Shown: piece by piece, positions 8,398 through 16,219 of the stretch | Layout: each line of letters starts with the position of its first letter | Numbering within the stretch: the stretch's first letter is position 1 | Origin: CAYSAA01 sp964428905 | GTDB lineage: Bacteria > Atribacterota > Phoenicimicrobiia > Phoenicimicrobiales > Stramentimicrobiaceae | Direction of reading: 5' to 3' | Assembly: GCA_964428905.1 (NCBI GenBank) | Contig: CAYSAA010000191.1 | Span: 1 to 33,418, forward strand | DNA length: 33,418 nt | Notes under the pieces: generated by a model | Told to the model about the DNA's origin: nothing | Seen by the model: only the letters and a program-made list of their open reading frames with translations | The model's database searches: none | Program-made: the position numbers and the translations under genes

Positions 8398-9418
8398 AAG
8401 TATCCCTTATCTTTTTTCTAATCATATCTTTGGGCAATAAAAATCTTTTGCCGTTTAGTATATTTCGTATATTCTTTATATCATTTTCTTTTGCATAATA
8501 GTAAGCAATAACACTTTCCAATCCGAAAGCATTATATTTGCCAATTTTTAACAAATTTAAAAGAAAATTGTCACTAAGTCGTTCAAATTCTAATAAAGAT
8601 TTTTCTTCCTGCCAATATTTAATTCCATTCTCAACAAGTGAGGCATATTCTGTTTTTTGGAAATGATTTGGCCAGGAAGAAACTGAGTTTTCATAAATAT
8701 CAGTCATCTTTTGAGGTGGTAAGTTTCCTTGTTTTATTAATATATCGGACAATTTTGACTTCCTGATATGTCTGATTTTGCATCGACAGGCAATGACAAT
8801 ATTTAATAAATCGATTTCAGTTTTGTAATAATAAAATAAAAAAGGCTGATTAATATTTTCTAATTGATCAAACAAGATTTCATAATATCCCTGATCTAAC
8901 AGGATATCCATCAGCTGTAAATCTTCTGATTTCATGTACTCATTTTCTGATTGCTTTATGAATCTTTCGATCTTAATTGGAACTAATTGATATTTACCTT
9001 CAAATACGGCAGCCCTCAAGGTATCTTGATGAATATTTCCGATATCATAGATGGGGTATGGTTCTTTCTTGGTAAGAAATTTTGCCTTTAATAGCACCTT
9101 AAGATTATGAAAATCATATTTCCAATTAAAAAGTTGAAACAAATAGGGATATGGGGAAATTTCATTAATCATGTTAATTGTTTTTTTCAAAACATTAACT
9201 AAAGATTTATCGATGGTGAAAGAATCTGAATTATCAAAAGTGTATTCTCTAAGATCGCTTTCAGCTAAAACTTTCAAAGCATTTTCCAGGTTGGATGAAT
9301 CTAACATTTTATGCAATAACTCCAGATCCAGTAAGCTTTTTTCTAATTCCCTTATTCGACCACAGGCGTAGCCATAATCTTCCTGGGTATTCGTATTCTC
9401 ATTGATATATTTAAGCAT
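8390..9418 (-). CDS. ntpC: V-type ATPase subunit C (AC39/d family)
   Basis: A 342-residue all-helical subunit that caps the membrane rotor and links it to the D-F shaft. Family features include YGYACGRIRELE near the N-terminus, FNWKYDFHNLKVLLKAK in the middle, IDLLNIVIACRCK, and YYYAKENDIKNIRNIL near the C-terminus. Both ends overlap neighbours: its start overlaps the subunit E stop by 8 bases and its stop overlaps the subunit F start by 8 bases. GAGGA lies 5 bases before the ATG. Confidence 0.92.
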   Translation of the reverse strand: MLKYINENTNTQEDYGYACGRIRELEKSLLDLELLHKMLDSSNLENALKVLAESDLREYTFDNSDSFTIDKSLVNVLKKTINMINEISPYPYLFQLFNWKYDFHNLKVLLKAKFLTKKEPYPIYDIGNIHQDTLRAAVFEGKYQLVPIKIERFIKQSENEYMKSEDLQLMDILLDQGYYEILFDQLENINQPFLFYYYKTEIDLLNIVIACRCKIRHIRKSKLSDILIKQGNLPPQKMTDIYENSVSSWPNHFQKTEYASLVENGIKYWQEEKSLLEFERLSDNFLLNLLKIGKYNAFGLESVIAYYYAKENDIKNIRNILNGKRFLLPKDMIRKKIRDTYV

Positions 9419-10028
9419 TCAATTCCTCATTCTTTTGAAATAAAAATTGATTCAGTCTTGTTTCAATATCTTCCTTAATTTTTTCAAGCAGAATCTCAAG
9501 AGAAGCATTTTTTCTAATTTCATCTGTTCCGATAATAATACCACCCTTTATAGGCAGATGCTTTTTCGAAAACTTTAGTTCTCCCTTTTTTCCTTGATCT
9601 TTTATTTTTTTATTGATTCCATTAAGGAAGTCCTGATTTATAAGCTTACGTTCTTGATTTCCAATATAGATTTCTTCGTCGCCATGTTCTACATTCTCAA
9701 GAATGAGTTTTTCCATTAATTTTGCATATTCTCTATCATCTAATTTTTCAATCCTCTTCATTGCCTCTTGAAAAATTTTATCAATAAAGGCTTGTTTTTC
9801 AGAAAGAATATCTTTTTTTGCCTCCAGTCTGGCTTCGGTAATGATTTTCTTTTCTTTCAGATTCGCTTCCTGTTTATAGCGTTCCATAATCTGATTTTTT
9901 ATTGCATTACTCTCCTTTTGGGCTTGATTTTTCATGTTTTCAATTTTTTCTTGGGCTTCTTTTATAATTTTTTCTTTTTCATTTCGAGCATCTTCAATAA
10001 TTTTATCTTTTATGTCTTTTATGGGCAT
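9411..10028 (-). CDS. ntpE: V-type ATPase subunit E (peripheral stalk)
   Basis: A 205-residue subunit E. Residues ~1-95 are a long, highly charged coiled coil rich in K and E, and the C-terminal half is the globular head-binding domain (KLMEKLILENV, LPIKGGIIIGTDEIRKNASLE). It pairs with the G/H subunit to make the peripheral stalks. AGGAG stands 9 bases before the ATG. It sits 22 bases downstream of the rotor subunit gene. Confidence 0.9.
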   Translation of the reverse strand: MPIKDIKDKIIEDARNEKEKIIKEAQEKIENMKNQAQKESNAIKNQIMERYKQEANLKEKKIITEARLEAKKDILSEKQAFIDKIFQEAMKRIEKLDDREYAKLMEKLILENVEHGDEEIYIGNQERKLINQDFLNGINKKIKDQGKKGELKFSKKHLPIKGGIIIGTDEIRKNASLEILLEKIKEDIETRLNQFLFQKNEELNA

Positions 10029-10050
10029 TGGGAAAAACTCCTATCATGTT

Positions 10051-10524
10051 TTAGATAATAACACCATTTAATAACAAAATTGAACCCAATAAGGACAACA
10101 CCGCATAGGTTTCAACCATTGCCGGCATAACAACTGCCTTTCCTGTTTCTTCCGGTCTTCGTGCAATGAGTCCGATTGAACCGGCCGAAGTTTTGCCTTG
10201 ATAAATTGCTGAAAAAAAGCCAGCAATCGCAATAGGAAGACAGGAATTTAATATTTGTAATCCCTGATCTATGGTTAATACGATTGGTTCTCCGGAAAAA
10301 ATACCTATTTTTGTTAAAACCAAAAACCCTACGAGCAAACCATAAATACCCTGTGTTCCCGGTAATGCCTGTAGTAAAAGCACCAAACCAAACTTACTCG
10401 GATCTTCAGTCATAATTCCTGTACCGGTTGTTCCAGCAATTCCAACACCTATTGCTGAACCGGACCCAGCCAATCCGATTGCTAAAGCTGCTCCTAAATA
10501 GGCAAGAACTATACCATCTGTCAT
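10051..10524 (-). CDS. ntpK: V-type ATPase rotor proteolipid, subunit K
   Basis: A 157-residue four-helix proteolipid made of two fused hairpins, each starting with a Gly-rich helix. Only the second hairpin keeps the ion-binding carboxylate (E138 in PAMVETYAVL); in the first the aligned position is Gly in LPGTQGIYG. Residues matching the Na+ ligands of the E. hirae rotor are all present: L54, T57, Q58, Q109 (AIYQGK) and E138. Na+ coupling is therefore predicted. I chose the ATG at 10524, preceded by GGGGG; an adjacent in-frame TTG at 10527 would add one residue. It lies 80 bases after subunit I. Confidence 0.95.
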   Translation of the reverse strand: MTDGIVLAYLGAALAIGLAGSGSAIGVGIAGTTGTGIMTEDPSKFGLVLLLQALPGTQGIYGLLVGFLVLTKIGIFSGEPIVLTIDQGLQILNSCLPIAIAGFFSAIYQGKTSAGSIGLIARRPEETGKAVVMPAMVETYAVLSLLGSILLLNGVII

Positions 10525-10607
10525 CAATCAAATCCCCCTTTTTCTATCTGACGTTTTTCTAGTATACATAATACACAAAGATAATAAGAATATATTTTAT
10601 TCATTTA

Positions 10608-12593
10608 TTATTTACTTTCTTCAATTTTAGTATAGGTCGGTTTAAAACTGAATGGTTTAAAGGCAACCCCACCAGCCTTATAAAATTTGGTAAAAAATTC
10701 AACATATTGCAGTCTGGCATCATGGATGAAAGCACTTAGCCCGCTAATCAGCAGATTAAATACATGCCCTATAAACAATACAATTAGAGTAAGAAAAATA
10801 CCAATATAAGGTACATTGGCCATAGTGGCAAGCATATTAAACATCTTGGCAATAATACCGGTAGCTAAGCCTAGTGCAAATAATCTGGAATAGGAAAGCA
10901 CATCACTGAAATATCCAGTAATATCATAGAGAGATAATATGCCGCTGCCAATTTTCATTAGAAAATTTTTGTTTGCTCTTCCACCTGTTAAAACAATAGA
11001 CAAGGCACCAACTAGTAATAGGAACCAGGCAAATTTGCCAAGGAGAGGAGGTATCATTCCCTGTACTAAAACTAAAATAATTCCGGTCAAAAAGACTAAC
11101 CAGGATATCTGATCCATTAATCCGTCAACTAATTTACCTTTTTTTACATTATCTAAATATTTTAAAATAATTCCCGTATATACCTGTATTACACCAAGGG
11201 AGAGACTGAGAATTAAAAGTGGAATAGGATTATCCGTTGGATCAAACAAAGCAAGCTTTTGAATCAGGAAATCTCTTATGCCGCGGAAGATGGATGGCAA
11301 ATAATCTAAAATATCACCAAACCAACTTCCCATAATGATTCCTCCAAATATTCCGGCAATACCGCAGTAATAAAGTAATTTAAAAAATTTTTTGGCACCA
11401 TCCCCTAATGCTAATTTTGTCATAGCTAAATAACTTAGAAAAGCCAACACGGCTCCGTATCCGACATCAGAGAGACAGAATCCGAAAAAGATAAAATAAA
11501 ATATTGAAAGAATCGGTGTAGGGTCAATTTCATGATAGTTTGGAAGACTATAAAGTTCGGTGATTACTTCAAATGGTTTTACCAGCTTATTATTTTCTAA
11601 TGCAACTGGTATCTGATCATCCTTTTCTGGTTCAGTAAAATGAACCTCAAAAGTCTTAAAATTATCTTTTAAGGTACTCTTTAGTTTTGGAATATCTTTA
11701 TTTTGTATCCATCCTTTAATGACAAAAGTATTATCACTTTTCTTCAGATATCTTTTAATATCTTCCTTCTCCTTGTTAATTGATAAAAAGTCGTATATCG
11801 GATAAATATTTTGATTGTTTTTATATATTTCTTTTAACTTTTTCTCAATTTCTGTTCTTCTTTCGGTTATCTCTGTTAATTCTTTTGAGATTTTTTCTAT
11901 TATCTGTTTAGGAGTTCCAGTAAAAGAATAATTATATTGATAAGTTTCAAAATGATATTGCAGTGCAATACGCTTTATTTCCTCTATATTTTCTTCTAAA
12001 CCAATCACAACAATTTTTGATTTGTTTTTATCCTCTTTAATTGGCTGGATAAAGTTTGCTTTGCTCTGACGGGTTACATCATTTATGAAAGTTTCCAGAT
12101 CACTTTTAGCGATTGAACCTAAAAGATATCTAACATATTTTGTTTTATTCATTCTACTTAGGTCAAGGTCTAATTCTTTCCAGTCCAGAAGCTCTTGCTT
12201 GATAGCTTTTAATCTATTTTCCTGTAATTTAATATGATTAAGATCATTGTCCAATTCTTTGCATTGTTGATATATTTTGTCATAATCTAATTGCCGGAAC
12301 AATTCAGCTAATTGATTAAATTCATTTGTTTTTTTTGTTGAAAATAATGTCTGTATACCTTTTTCTTCTTCCCGATAAGGAGAAAGAAAATCAATACAAA
12401 ATTTAACCTTATTTAATTCTATAAAAACATCGCTTTCAGTATCTTCCTCGATATTCTTCCAATCGTGAAATGCTGTTTTTTTACCGATATGTATAATTTC
12501 AGTACTGCCTAACTTTTGTAGTTCCTTTAATAAAAGTTCTTTTATCGATAAATGCGCAAAAATATGAAATTTTTTTACTTGAGATATTGCCAT
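10608..12593 (-). CDS. ntpI: V-type ATPase subunit I/a (stator ion channel)
   Basis: A 661-residue subunit with a cytoplasmic N-terminal half (~1-345) rich in charged helices and a C-terminal membrane half with seven to eight helices. The essential rotor-facing Arg is likely the R of VLSYSRLFALGLA. The end segment HDARLQYVEFFTKFYKAGG is the family signature. It forms the ion half-channels against subunit K. The start codon abuts the stop of the G/H subunit gene, with GGTG 7 bases upstream, which indicates translational coupling. Confidence 0.95.
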   Translation of the reverse strand: MAISQVKKFHIFAHLSIKELLLKELQKLGSTEIIHIGKKTAFHDWKNIEEDTESDVFIELNKVKFCIDFLSPYREEEKGIQTLFSTKKTNEFNQLAELFRQLDYDKIYQQCKELDNDLNHIKLQENRLKAIKQELLDWKELDLDLSRMNKTKYVRYLLGSIAKSDLETFINDVTRQSKANFIQPIKEDKNKSKIVVIGLEENIEEIKRIALQYHFETYQYNYSFTGTPKQIIEKISKELTEITERRTEIEKKLKEIYKNNQNIYPIYDFLSINKEKEDIKRYLKKSDNTFVIKGWIQNKDIPKLKSTLKDNFKTFEVHFTEPEKDDQIPVALENNKLVKPFEVITELYSLPNYHEIDPTPILSIFYFIFFGFCLSDVGYGAVLAFLSYLAMTKLALGDGAKKFFKLLYYCGIAGIFGGIIMGSWFGDILDYLPSIFRGIRDFLIQKLALFDPTDNPIPLLILSLSLGVIQVYTGIILKYLDNVKKGKLVDGLMDQISWLVFLTGIILVLVQGMIPPLLGKFAWFLLLVGALSIVLTGGRANKNFLMKIGSGILSLYDITGYFSDVLSYSRLFALGLATGIIAKMFNMLATMANVPYIGIFLTLIVLFIGHVFNLLISGLSAFIHDARLQYVEFFTKFYKAGGVAFKPFSFKPTYTKIEESK

Positions 12594-12905
12594 TTATTTC
12601 ACCAGATGATTTAAAATCAATTCAACCGCTTGATCATATTTCTTTTTTAAATCGTTACTTATTCTTTCTTTTTCTTTTTTGCTATTTTCATACGTTTCCC
12701 TGGCATTTTGCTGGGCCTTTTTTATTCTATCTTCTACCATATCCTGTCCCTTTTGGTTCCACTCATCTATTATATTCTTTGTCGATTTTTCCTGTCTCTT
12801 CTTTTCATCTTGAAACATTTTTTGTGCTTCTTTTTTGGCATCTTCTATCATTTTTTCAGCTTTATGCTCAGTGTCTTCTAATTCTTTAATGATTTTCTTT
12901 AACAT
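12594..12905 (-). CDS. V-type ATPase subunit G/H (peripheral stalk coiled coil)
   Basis: A short protein of 103 residues, almost entirely charged coiled coil (repeated AKKEAQKMFQDEKKRQ-like heptads) with no globular domain. Size, composition and position as the first gene of the operon match the G/H (NtpF-type) peripheral-stalk subunit that pairs with subunit E. I prefer the ATG at 12905 because GGAG is 9 bases upstream; an in-frame ATG at 12911 would be only 3 bases from it. The sequence is too low in complexity for a firmer family call on its own; the context decides it. Confidence 0.85.
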   Translation of the reverse strand: MLKKIIKELEDTEHKAEKMIEDAKKEAQKMFQDEKKRQEKSTKNIIDEWNQKGQDMVEDRIKKAQQNARETYENSKKEKERISNDLKKKYDQAVELILNHLVK

Positions 12906-13030
12906 AATCATCTACTCCAAAAGTACGAATTGTATTAATTTAATGTAGTCTACAGGCCTGACATTCTTATAAGTTAATAATGAGTTTTTAATTTAACCAT
13001 CATCAGGTATTTTTGGTACATTTATTTAGT

Positions 13031-13090
13031 AGGTTCTTAAATGTTTTTTTCCATCTGATTATTTTTTAGTTTTAAGCCATTCCCCTGTGC
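13031..13090. repeat. dispersed intergenic repeat, copy 1
   Basis: This segment shares ordered blocks with 32336-32386 in the same orientation: AGGTTCTYAAAT, TTTCCATCTG, AAGCCA and CCTGTGC. The blocks are separated by small insertions and deletions. It sits in the V-ATPase leader. Confidence 0.55.
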
Positions 13091-13227
13091 TACTATACTA
13101 AAAGATCTTAAATCTCTGATTCTGATAATGCTAATTAACATACTTCTAAAATCTACCATAAATTATATTTTTAGTCAATTTAATCCTATAAATTTTAGTA
13201 TTGTTATCCCAGGCATAATCATGTGTT

Positions 13228-13243
13228 ATGAACATATGTTCAT
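13228..13243. promoter_or_regulatory. perfect 16-base palindrome, likely operator
   Basis: ATGAACATATGTTCAT is a perfect palindrome. It contains GAAC-N4-GTTC, the core of the LexA (DinR) box known in Bacillus, and also resembles operators of other dimeric repressors such as the ArsR/SmtB family. It overlaps the last two bases of the -10 box and covers the expected transcription start of the minus-strand promoter, a position that suits repression. Confidence 0.6.
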
Positions 13244-13269
13244 TATAATGGATAAAATATTACTTTCAA
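13242..13269 (-). promoter_or_regulatory. sigma-70-type promoter of the V-ATPase operon
   Basis: On the minus strand TTGAAA (13269-13264), a 16-base spacer and TATAAT (13247-13242) match the consensus in 11 of 12 positions. It points to the V-ATPase operon, whose first start codon lies about 330 bases downstream. Confidence 0.65.
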
Positions 13270-13365
13270 TATTTTTTGCTTTGTCTTTTATAAATATTAA
13301 AAATCAAACTTACAAAGATAAGAAAAATATTTTTTATAAATACAAGATGATTGAGTGTTGATGCA

Positions 13366-13995
13366 TTAGTCAGATTTTAATTGTTTTATAATATCTAAAT
13401 ACATTTGCAATCTTTTTTTGGTACCTTCAACAAGCCCGAATTTCTCTTCTTTTATTCTTTGTGTTACATTATGCAGCTTAACCTTGCTGACTTTATAGTC
13501 ATATTTTTTAACAGTTTTATTAATAGCAATTTCCACTCCGAATTTTAATAGATCCAGATCTGGAATAATATTAATGATCTTCCTTTTTATTGCCCTCTGT
13601 CCGGAAAGGTTTGGTGTGATAAACTGGGATAAATCAGTCAATAATCTTCCCTTGCTAAAAATCCCGATAGTCATGTCAGCGATATTTTCTTTTAAGGGAT
13701 TAATCAAAGCATATATGTGCTCGCATTTTAATCCAATTAAGTCTGCATCTAAAAACAATAATATATCTGAATCAGTTTTTTCGAAGCCCCTTTTAATCGC
13801 ACCTCCCTTGCCAACATTTTTCTTTATTTCATAAACTTGTACTTTTAAGCTACGCGCAATTGCTACTGTTCTATCAGTAGACCCATCACTCACTACAATA
13901 ATCGTATCTATCTCAGGAACCCTTTTTACTGTTTTAATAACATCCGCAATGGTACTTTCTTCATTATAAGCAGGAATGATAGTGGATATATTCAT
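13366..13995 (-). CDS. family 2 glycosyltransferase
   Basis: A 209-residue GT-A fold enzyme of the GT2 type. The N-terminal ISTIIPAYNEESTI and the VSDGSTDRT motif bind the nucleotide sugar, and the D83-A-D85 motif in LLFLDADL holds the metal. NVGKGGAIKRG is typical of the DPM1/GpgS-like branch, which uses UDP- or GDP-sugars with polyprenyl phosphate or phosphoglycerate as acceptor. It has no membrane helices. The acceptor cannot be told from the sequence. It follows ispG by 18 bases at the end of the isoprenoid run, which makes a polyprenyl-linked substrate attractive but unproven. AAGGA is present but 14 bases from the ATG. Confidence 0.85.
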   Translation of the reverse strand: MNISTIIPAYNEESTIADVIKTVKRVPEIDTIIVVSDGSTDRTVAIARSLKVQVYEIKKNVGKGGAIKRGFEKTDSDILLFLDADLIGLKCEHIYALINPLKENIADMTIGIFSKGRLLTDLSQFITPNLSGQRAIKRKIINIIPDLDLLKFGVEIAINKTVKKYDYKVSKVKLHNVTQRIKEEKFGLVEGTKKRLQMYLDIIKQLKSD

Positions 13996-14013
13996 TTTAT
14001 ATTTTATATTCCT

Positions 14014-15102
14014 TTAAATATTTTTATCGCTTATTTCTTCTGACATTAACCTGATTTCTCTAATTAATTGTTGTACAGATTCATCTATATTGTAGCGTCC
14101 AACTAATTGTCCTTTCTTATATAGCATACCTTCTTCTTTATTGAATGCAATTCCAACATCAGCGATTTTTGCCTCACCAGGACCATTCACAACACAGCCC
14201 ATGATCGCTACAGTAAATGGATATTTTATGTTATGCAAACTTTCTTCAATTTTTTTCCCAATGCCATGAATATCAACCTGGCATCTTCCGCAAGTAGGAC
14301 AAGCAATAATATTAATTCCCCTTTTTTTGATTCCAAGTGAACTTAATATATTATGTCCAGCATGTACTTCCTTTTCAGGGTCACCAGACAAGGATACTCT
14401 TATGGTATCCCCAATTCCCTTGTATAATAATATACCAATTCCAACTGCTGATTTTATGATTCCGGCCTGGTCGAAGCCAGCTTCTGTGACACCAATATGC
14501 AATGGATAATCACAACTATCAGCAATGATTTCATTAACCTTGATGGTGTCAACAACGTTGCTTGATTTAATAGAAAGGACGATATTATGGTAGCTGATAT
14601 TTTCTAAAAAAGCTATTAAGCGATATGACTCTTCAAGCATTGCTTTTACATTTGGTTCATCATATTTCTCCATAATACTCTTATCAAGTGAGCCAGCATT
14701 CACCCCGAAACGTATCATGATATTTTTCTTTTGAGCCTCTTCTATCACCTTGCTAAACTGTGATTCTTTTTTTATATTTCCGGGGTTTATTCTTATTCCA
14801 TCAATATTATATTTCATTGCTTCTAAAGCAATAAGATGATTAAAGTGAATATCAGCCATGATGGGAATATGGGTATGTTGTTTAATAATCGGGATTAGAT
14901 GACAAGACTCTATATCAGGAAAAGCAATTCTAACTAAATCACAACCTGCTTCTTCCAAACGATTAATCTGATTAATCGTAGATTGAGTATTCCTAACGTC
15001 ACAATTAGTCATTGATTGTATAGAAATAGGATGATTCCCACCAATTTTAAGTTCGCCAATCTCTGCAGTTATAGTATTTCTTCTTCTAATGGATTCTATC
15101 AT
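14014..15102 (-). CDS. ispG: 4-hydroxy-3-methylbut-2-enyl diphosphate synthase
   Basis: A 362-residue IspG (GcpE), the [4Fe-4S] enzyme of the MEP pathway that converts methylerythritol cyclodiphosphate to HMBPP with reduced ferredoxin or flavodoxin. The N-terminal TIM barrel includes SIQSMTNCDVRN and MADIHFNHLIAL. Cluster ligands are C268 and C271 in CPTCGRC, C303 in GCVVNGPGE, and E310. The length is that of the bacterial short form. CAGGA is 7 bases before the ATG; the gene lies 13 bases after rseP. With dxr two genes upstream it shows that the organism uses the MEP route. Confidence 0.97.
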   Translation of the reverse strand: MIESIRRRNTITAEIGELKIGGNHPISIQSMTNCDVRNTQSTINQINRLEEAGCDLVRIAFPDIESCHLIPIIKQHTHIPIMADIHFNHLIALEAMKYNIDGIRINPGNIKKESQFSKVIEEAQKKNIMIRFGVNAGSLDKSIMEKYDEPNVKAMLEESYRLIAFLENISYHNIVLSIKSSNVVDTIKVNEIIADSCDYPLHIGVTEAGFDQAGIIKSAVGIGILLYKGIGDTIRVSLSGDPEKEVHAGHNILSSLGIKKRGINIIACPTCGRCQVDIHGIGKKIEESLHNIKYPFTVAIMGCVVNGPGEAKIADVGIAFNKEEGMLYKKGQLVGRYNIDESVQQLIREIRLMSEEISDKNI

Positions 15103-15115
15103 TTTTCAATCCTGA

Positions 15116-16177
15116 TTATTTTATGAAGATTCTCGTAATATCCTGATAAGTTGCAATTAAGAAAATCATAATAACTAAAGTAAGGCCAATAATATAAAGA
15201 AAGTTGATATATTTTGGTTCAAGCGGTTTCCCTCTTATTTTTTCAATGGCCAACAAAACAATTTGACCGCCATCTAAGATAGGTATAGGGAAAAGATTAA
15301 TAATGCCCAGAAATATATTAATCAATGCAGTAAAAAATAACAAATTCAGGAAACCGACCTGCGCAGCTTCTCCAGCCATTTGAGCAATACCTAAAGGTCC
15401 GGCTAATTCTACAGGCATATTCCCAGCAAACATTTCTATAAAACCTTTTCCTATCAAACGGATTATCTCACCAGTTGTCCCTATAGATTTCTTGATGGAC
15501 TGAAAAAATGTCAGTTTTTCTATGTTAACCTCCAGAGTAATTCCTATTATTGCTCTTTCATATTCATCATTATATTCTGGAACAAGACTGGTTTCGAAAA
15601 TATTATCATCCCGCATGATCTGCATTGAAATGATTTTATTCTTATTTTCATTAATAATTTCTGATATTTCTTCTGCTTGCTCTATTGTAATAGAATTAAT
15701 GGCAATAATCCGATCCCCGCTTAAAATGCCAGCCTTAGCTGCTGGGCTTTCTTCAGCAACTTTGCTAATGGTATTGGAAATTTGTGCTGTCCCAGAAAAG
15801 AAAAAAACAATTACAAGTAGTACTATTGCCAGAATGATATTCATAAGAGGCCCGTTAATAATAACTGAGATTCTGGTAAAAAATGATTTTTTATCAAACC
15901 TTTGGTTTTCAGGCACAATTTCATTCGATAATGTATCTTTATCTAATTCTTTTTCTATTTGTGCATTTTCTCCAGCCATCTTAACATATCCACCAAAGGG
16001 GAATAAACATAAGACATATTCCGTTCCCTTCCAAAATATTCCTGCTAATTTTGGTCCAAAACCTATAGAAAAACGAAAAACTTTTATTCCTGATAATTTT
16101 GCTGTTATGAAATGTCCAAACTCATGAAACAAAATTGCAATCCCCAAAACAAAAATAAAAGACAATAGTGTCACCAA
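15116..16177 (-). CDS. rseP: site-2 intramembrane zinc metalloprotease RseP
   Basis: A 353-residue membrane protease that cuts transmembrane substrates such as anti-sigma factors or signal-peptide remnants. The zinc motif HEFGH (18-22) is in the first helix, a single PDZ domain is at ~120-215 (SPAAKAGILSGDRIIAINS), and the third zinc ligand lies in NLFPIPILDGGQ near residue 300. The start is a TTG at 16177 with GAGGAG about 10 bases upstream; the next codon is GTG, which could also serve. It has one PDZ domain where E. coli RseP has two. It follows dxr by 42 bases, the usual order. Confidence 0.95.
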   Translation of the reverse strand: MVTLLSFIFVLGIAILFHEFGHFITAKLSGIKVFRFSIGFGPKLAGIFWKGTEYVLCLFPFGGYVKMAGENAQIEKELDKDTLSNEIVPENQRFDKKSFFTRISVIINGPLMNIILAIVLLVIVFFFSGTAQISNTISKVAEESPAAKAGILSGDRIIAINSITIEQAEEISEIINENKNKIISMQIMRDDNIFETSLVPEYNDEYERAIIGITLEVNIEKLTFFQSIKKSIGTTGEIIRLIGKGFIEMFAGNMPVELAGPLGIAQMAGEAAQVGFLNLLFFTALINIFLGIINLFPIPILDGGQIVLLAIEKIRGKPLEPKYINFLYIIGLTLVIMIFLIATYQDITRIFIK

Positions 16178-16219
16178 TTTAGGCTATCTCCTCTTAATAA
16201 TATTTTTTTATTGTTTCTA

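Larger units (their letters stand above)
12906..13365 (-). promoter_or_regulatory. 460-base regulatory gap upstream of the V-ATPase operon
   Basis: This non-coding stretch separates the GT2 gene from the V-ATPase operon. It holds a strong promoter (13242-13269), a perfect palindrome at its start point (13228-13243), a second possible promoter (13150-13178: TTGACT, 17 bases, TAGATT) and one copy of a dispersed repeat (13031-13090). The resulting leader before the first gene would be about 330 bases. Small frames exist on both strands but none has a ribosome binding site. Confidence 0.55.

Noticed and set aside
12587..12889. Plus-strand 100-codon frame opposite the G/H subunit gene
   Set aside because: It is the antisense of a Lys/Glu-rich coiled coil, which always reads as Phe/Leu/Ser-rich; no supporting signals.
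13037..13159. Minus-strand 40-codon frame in the V-ATPase leader
   Set aside because: No ribosome binding site; it overlaps the dispersed repeat, and the second repeat copy does not keep the frame.
13128..13361. Plus-strand 77-codon frame in the gap upstream of the V-ATPase operon
   Set aside because: It has no ribosome binding site, a composition typical of random AT-rich DNA (I, N, K, F), and it spans the promoter and palindrome of the other strand.
15522..16127. Plus-strand 201-codon frame opposite rseP
   Set aside because: It lies wholly within a well-identified gene and has no family features; an antisense shadow.
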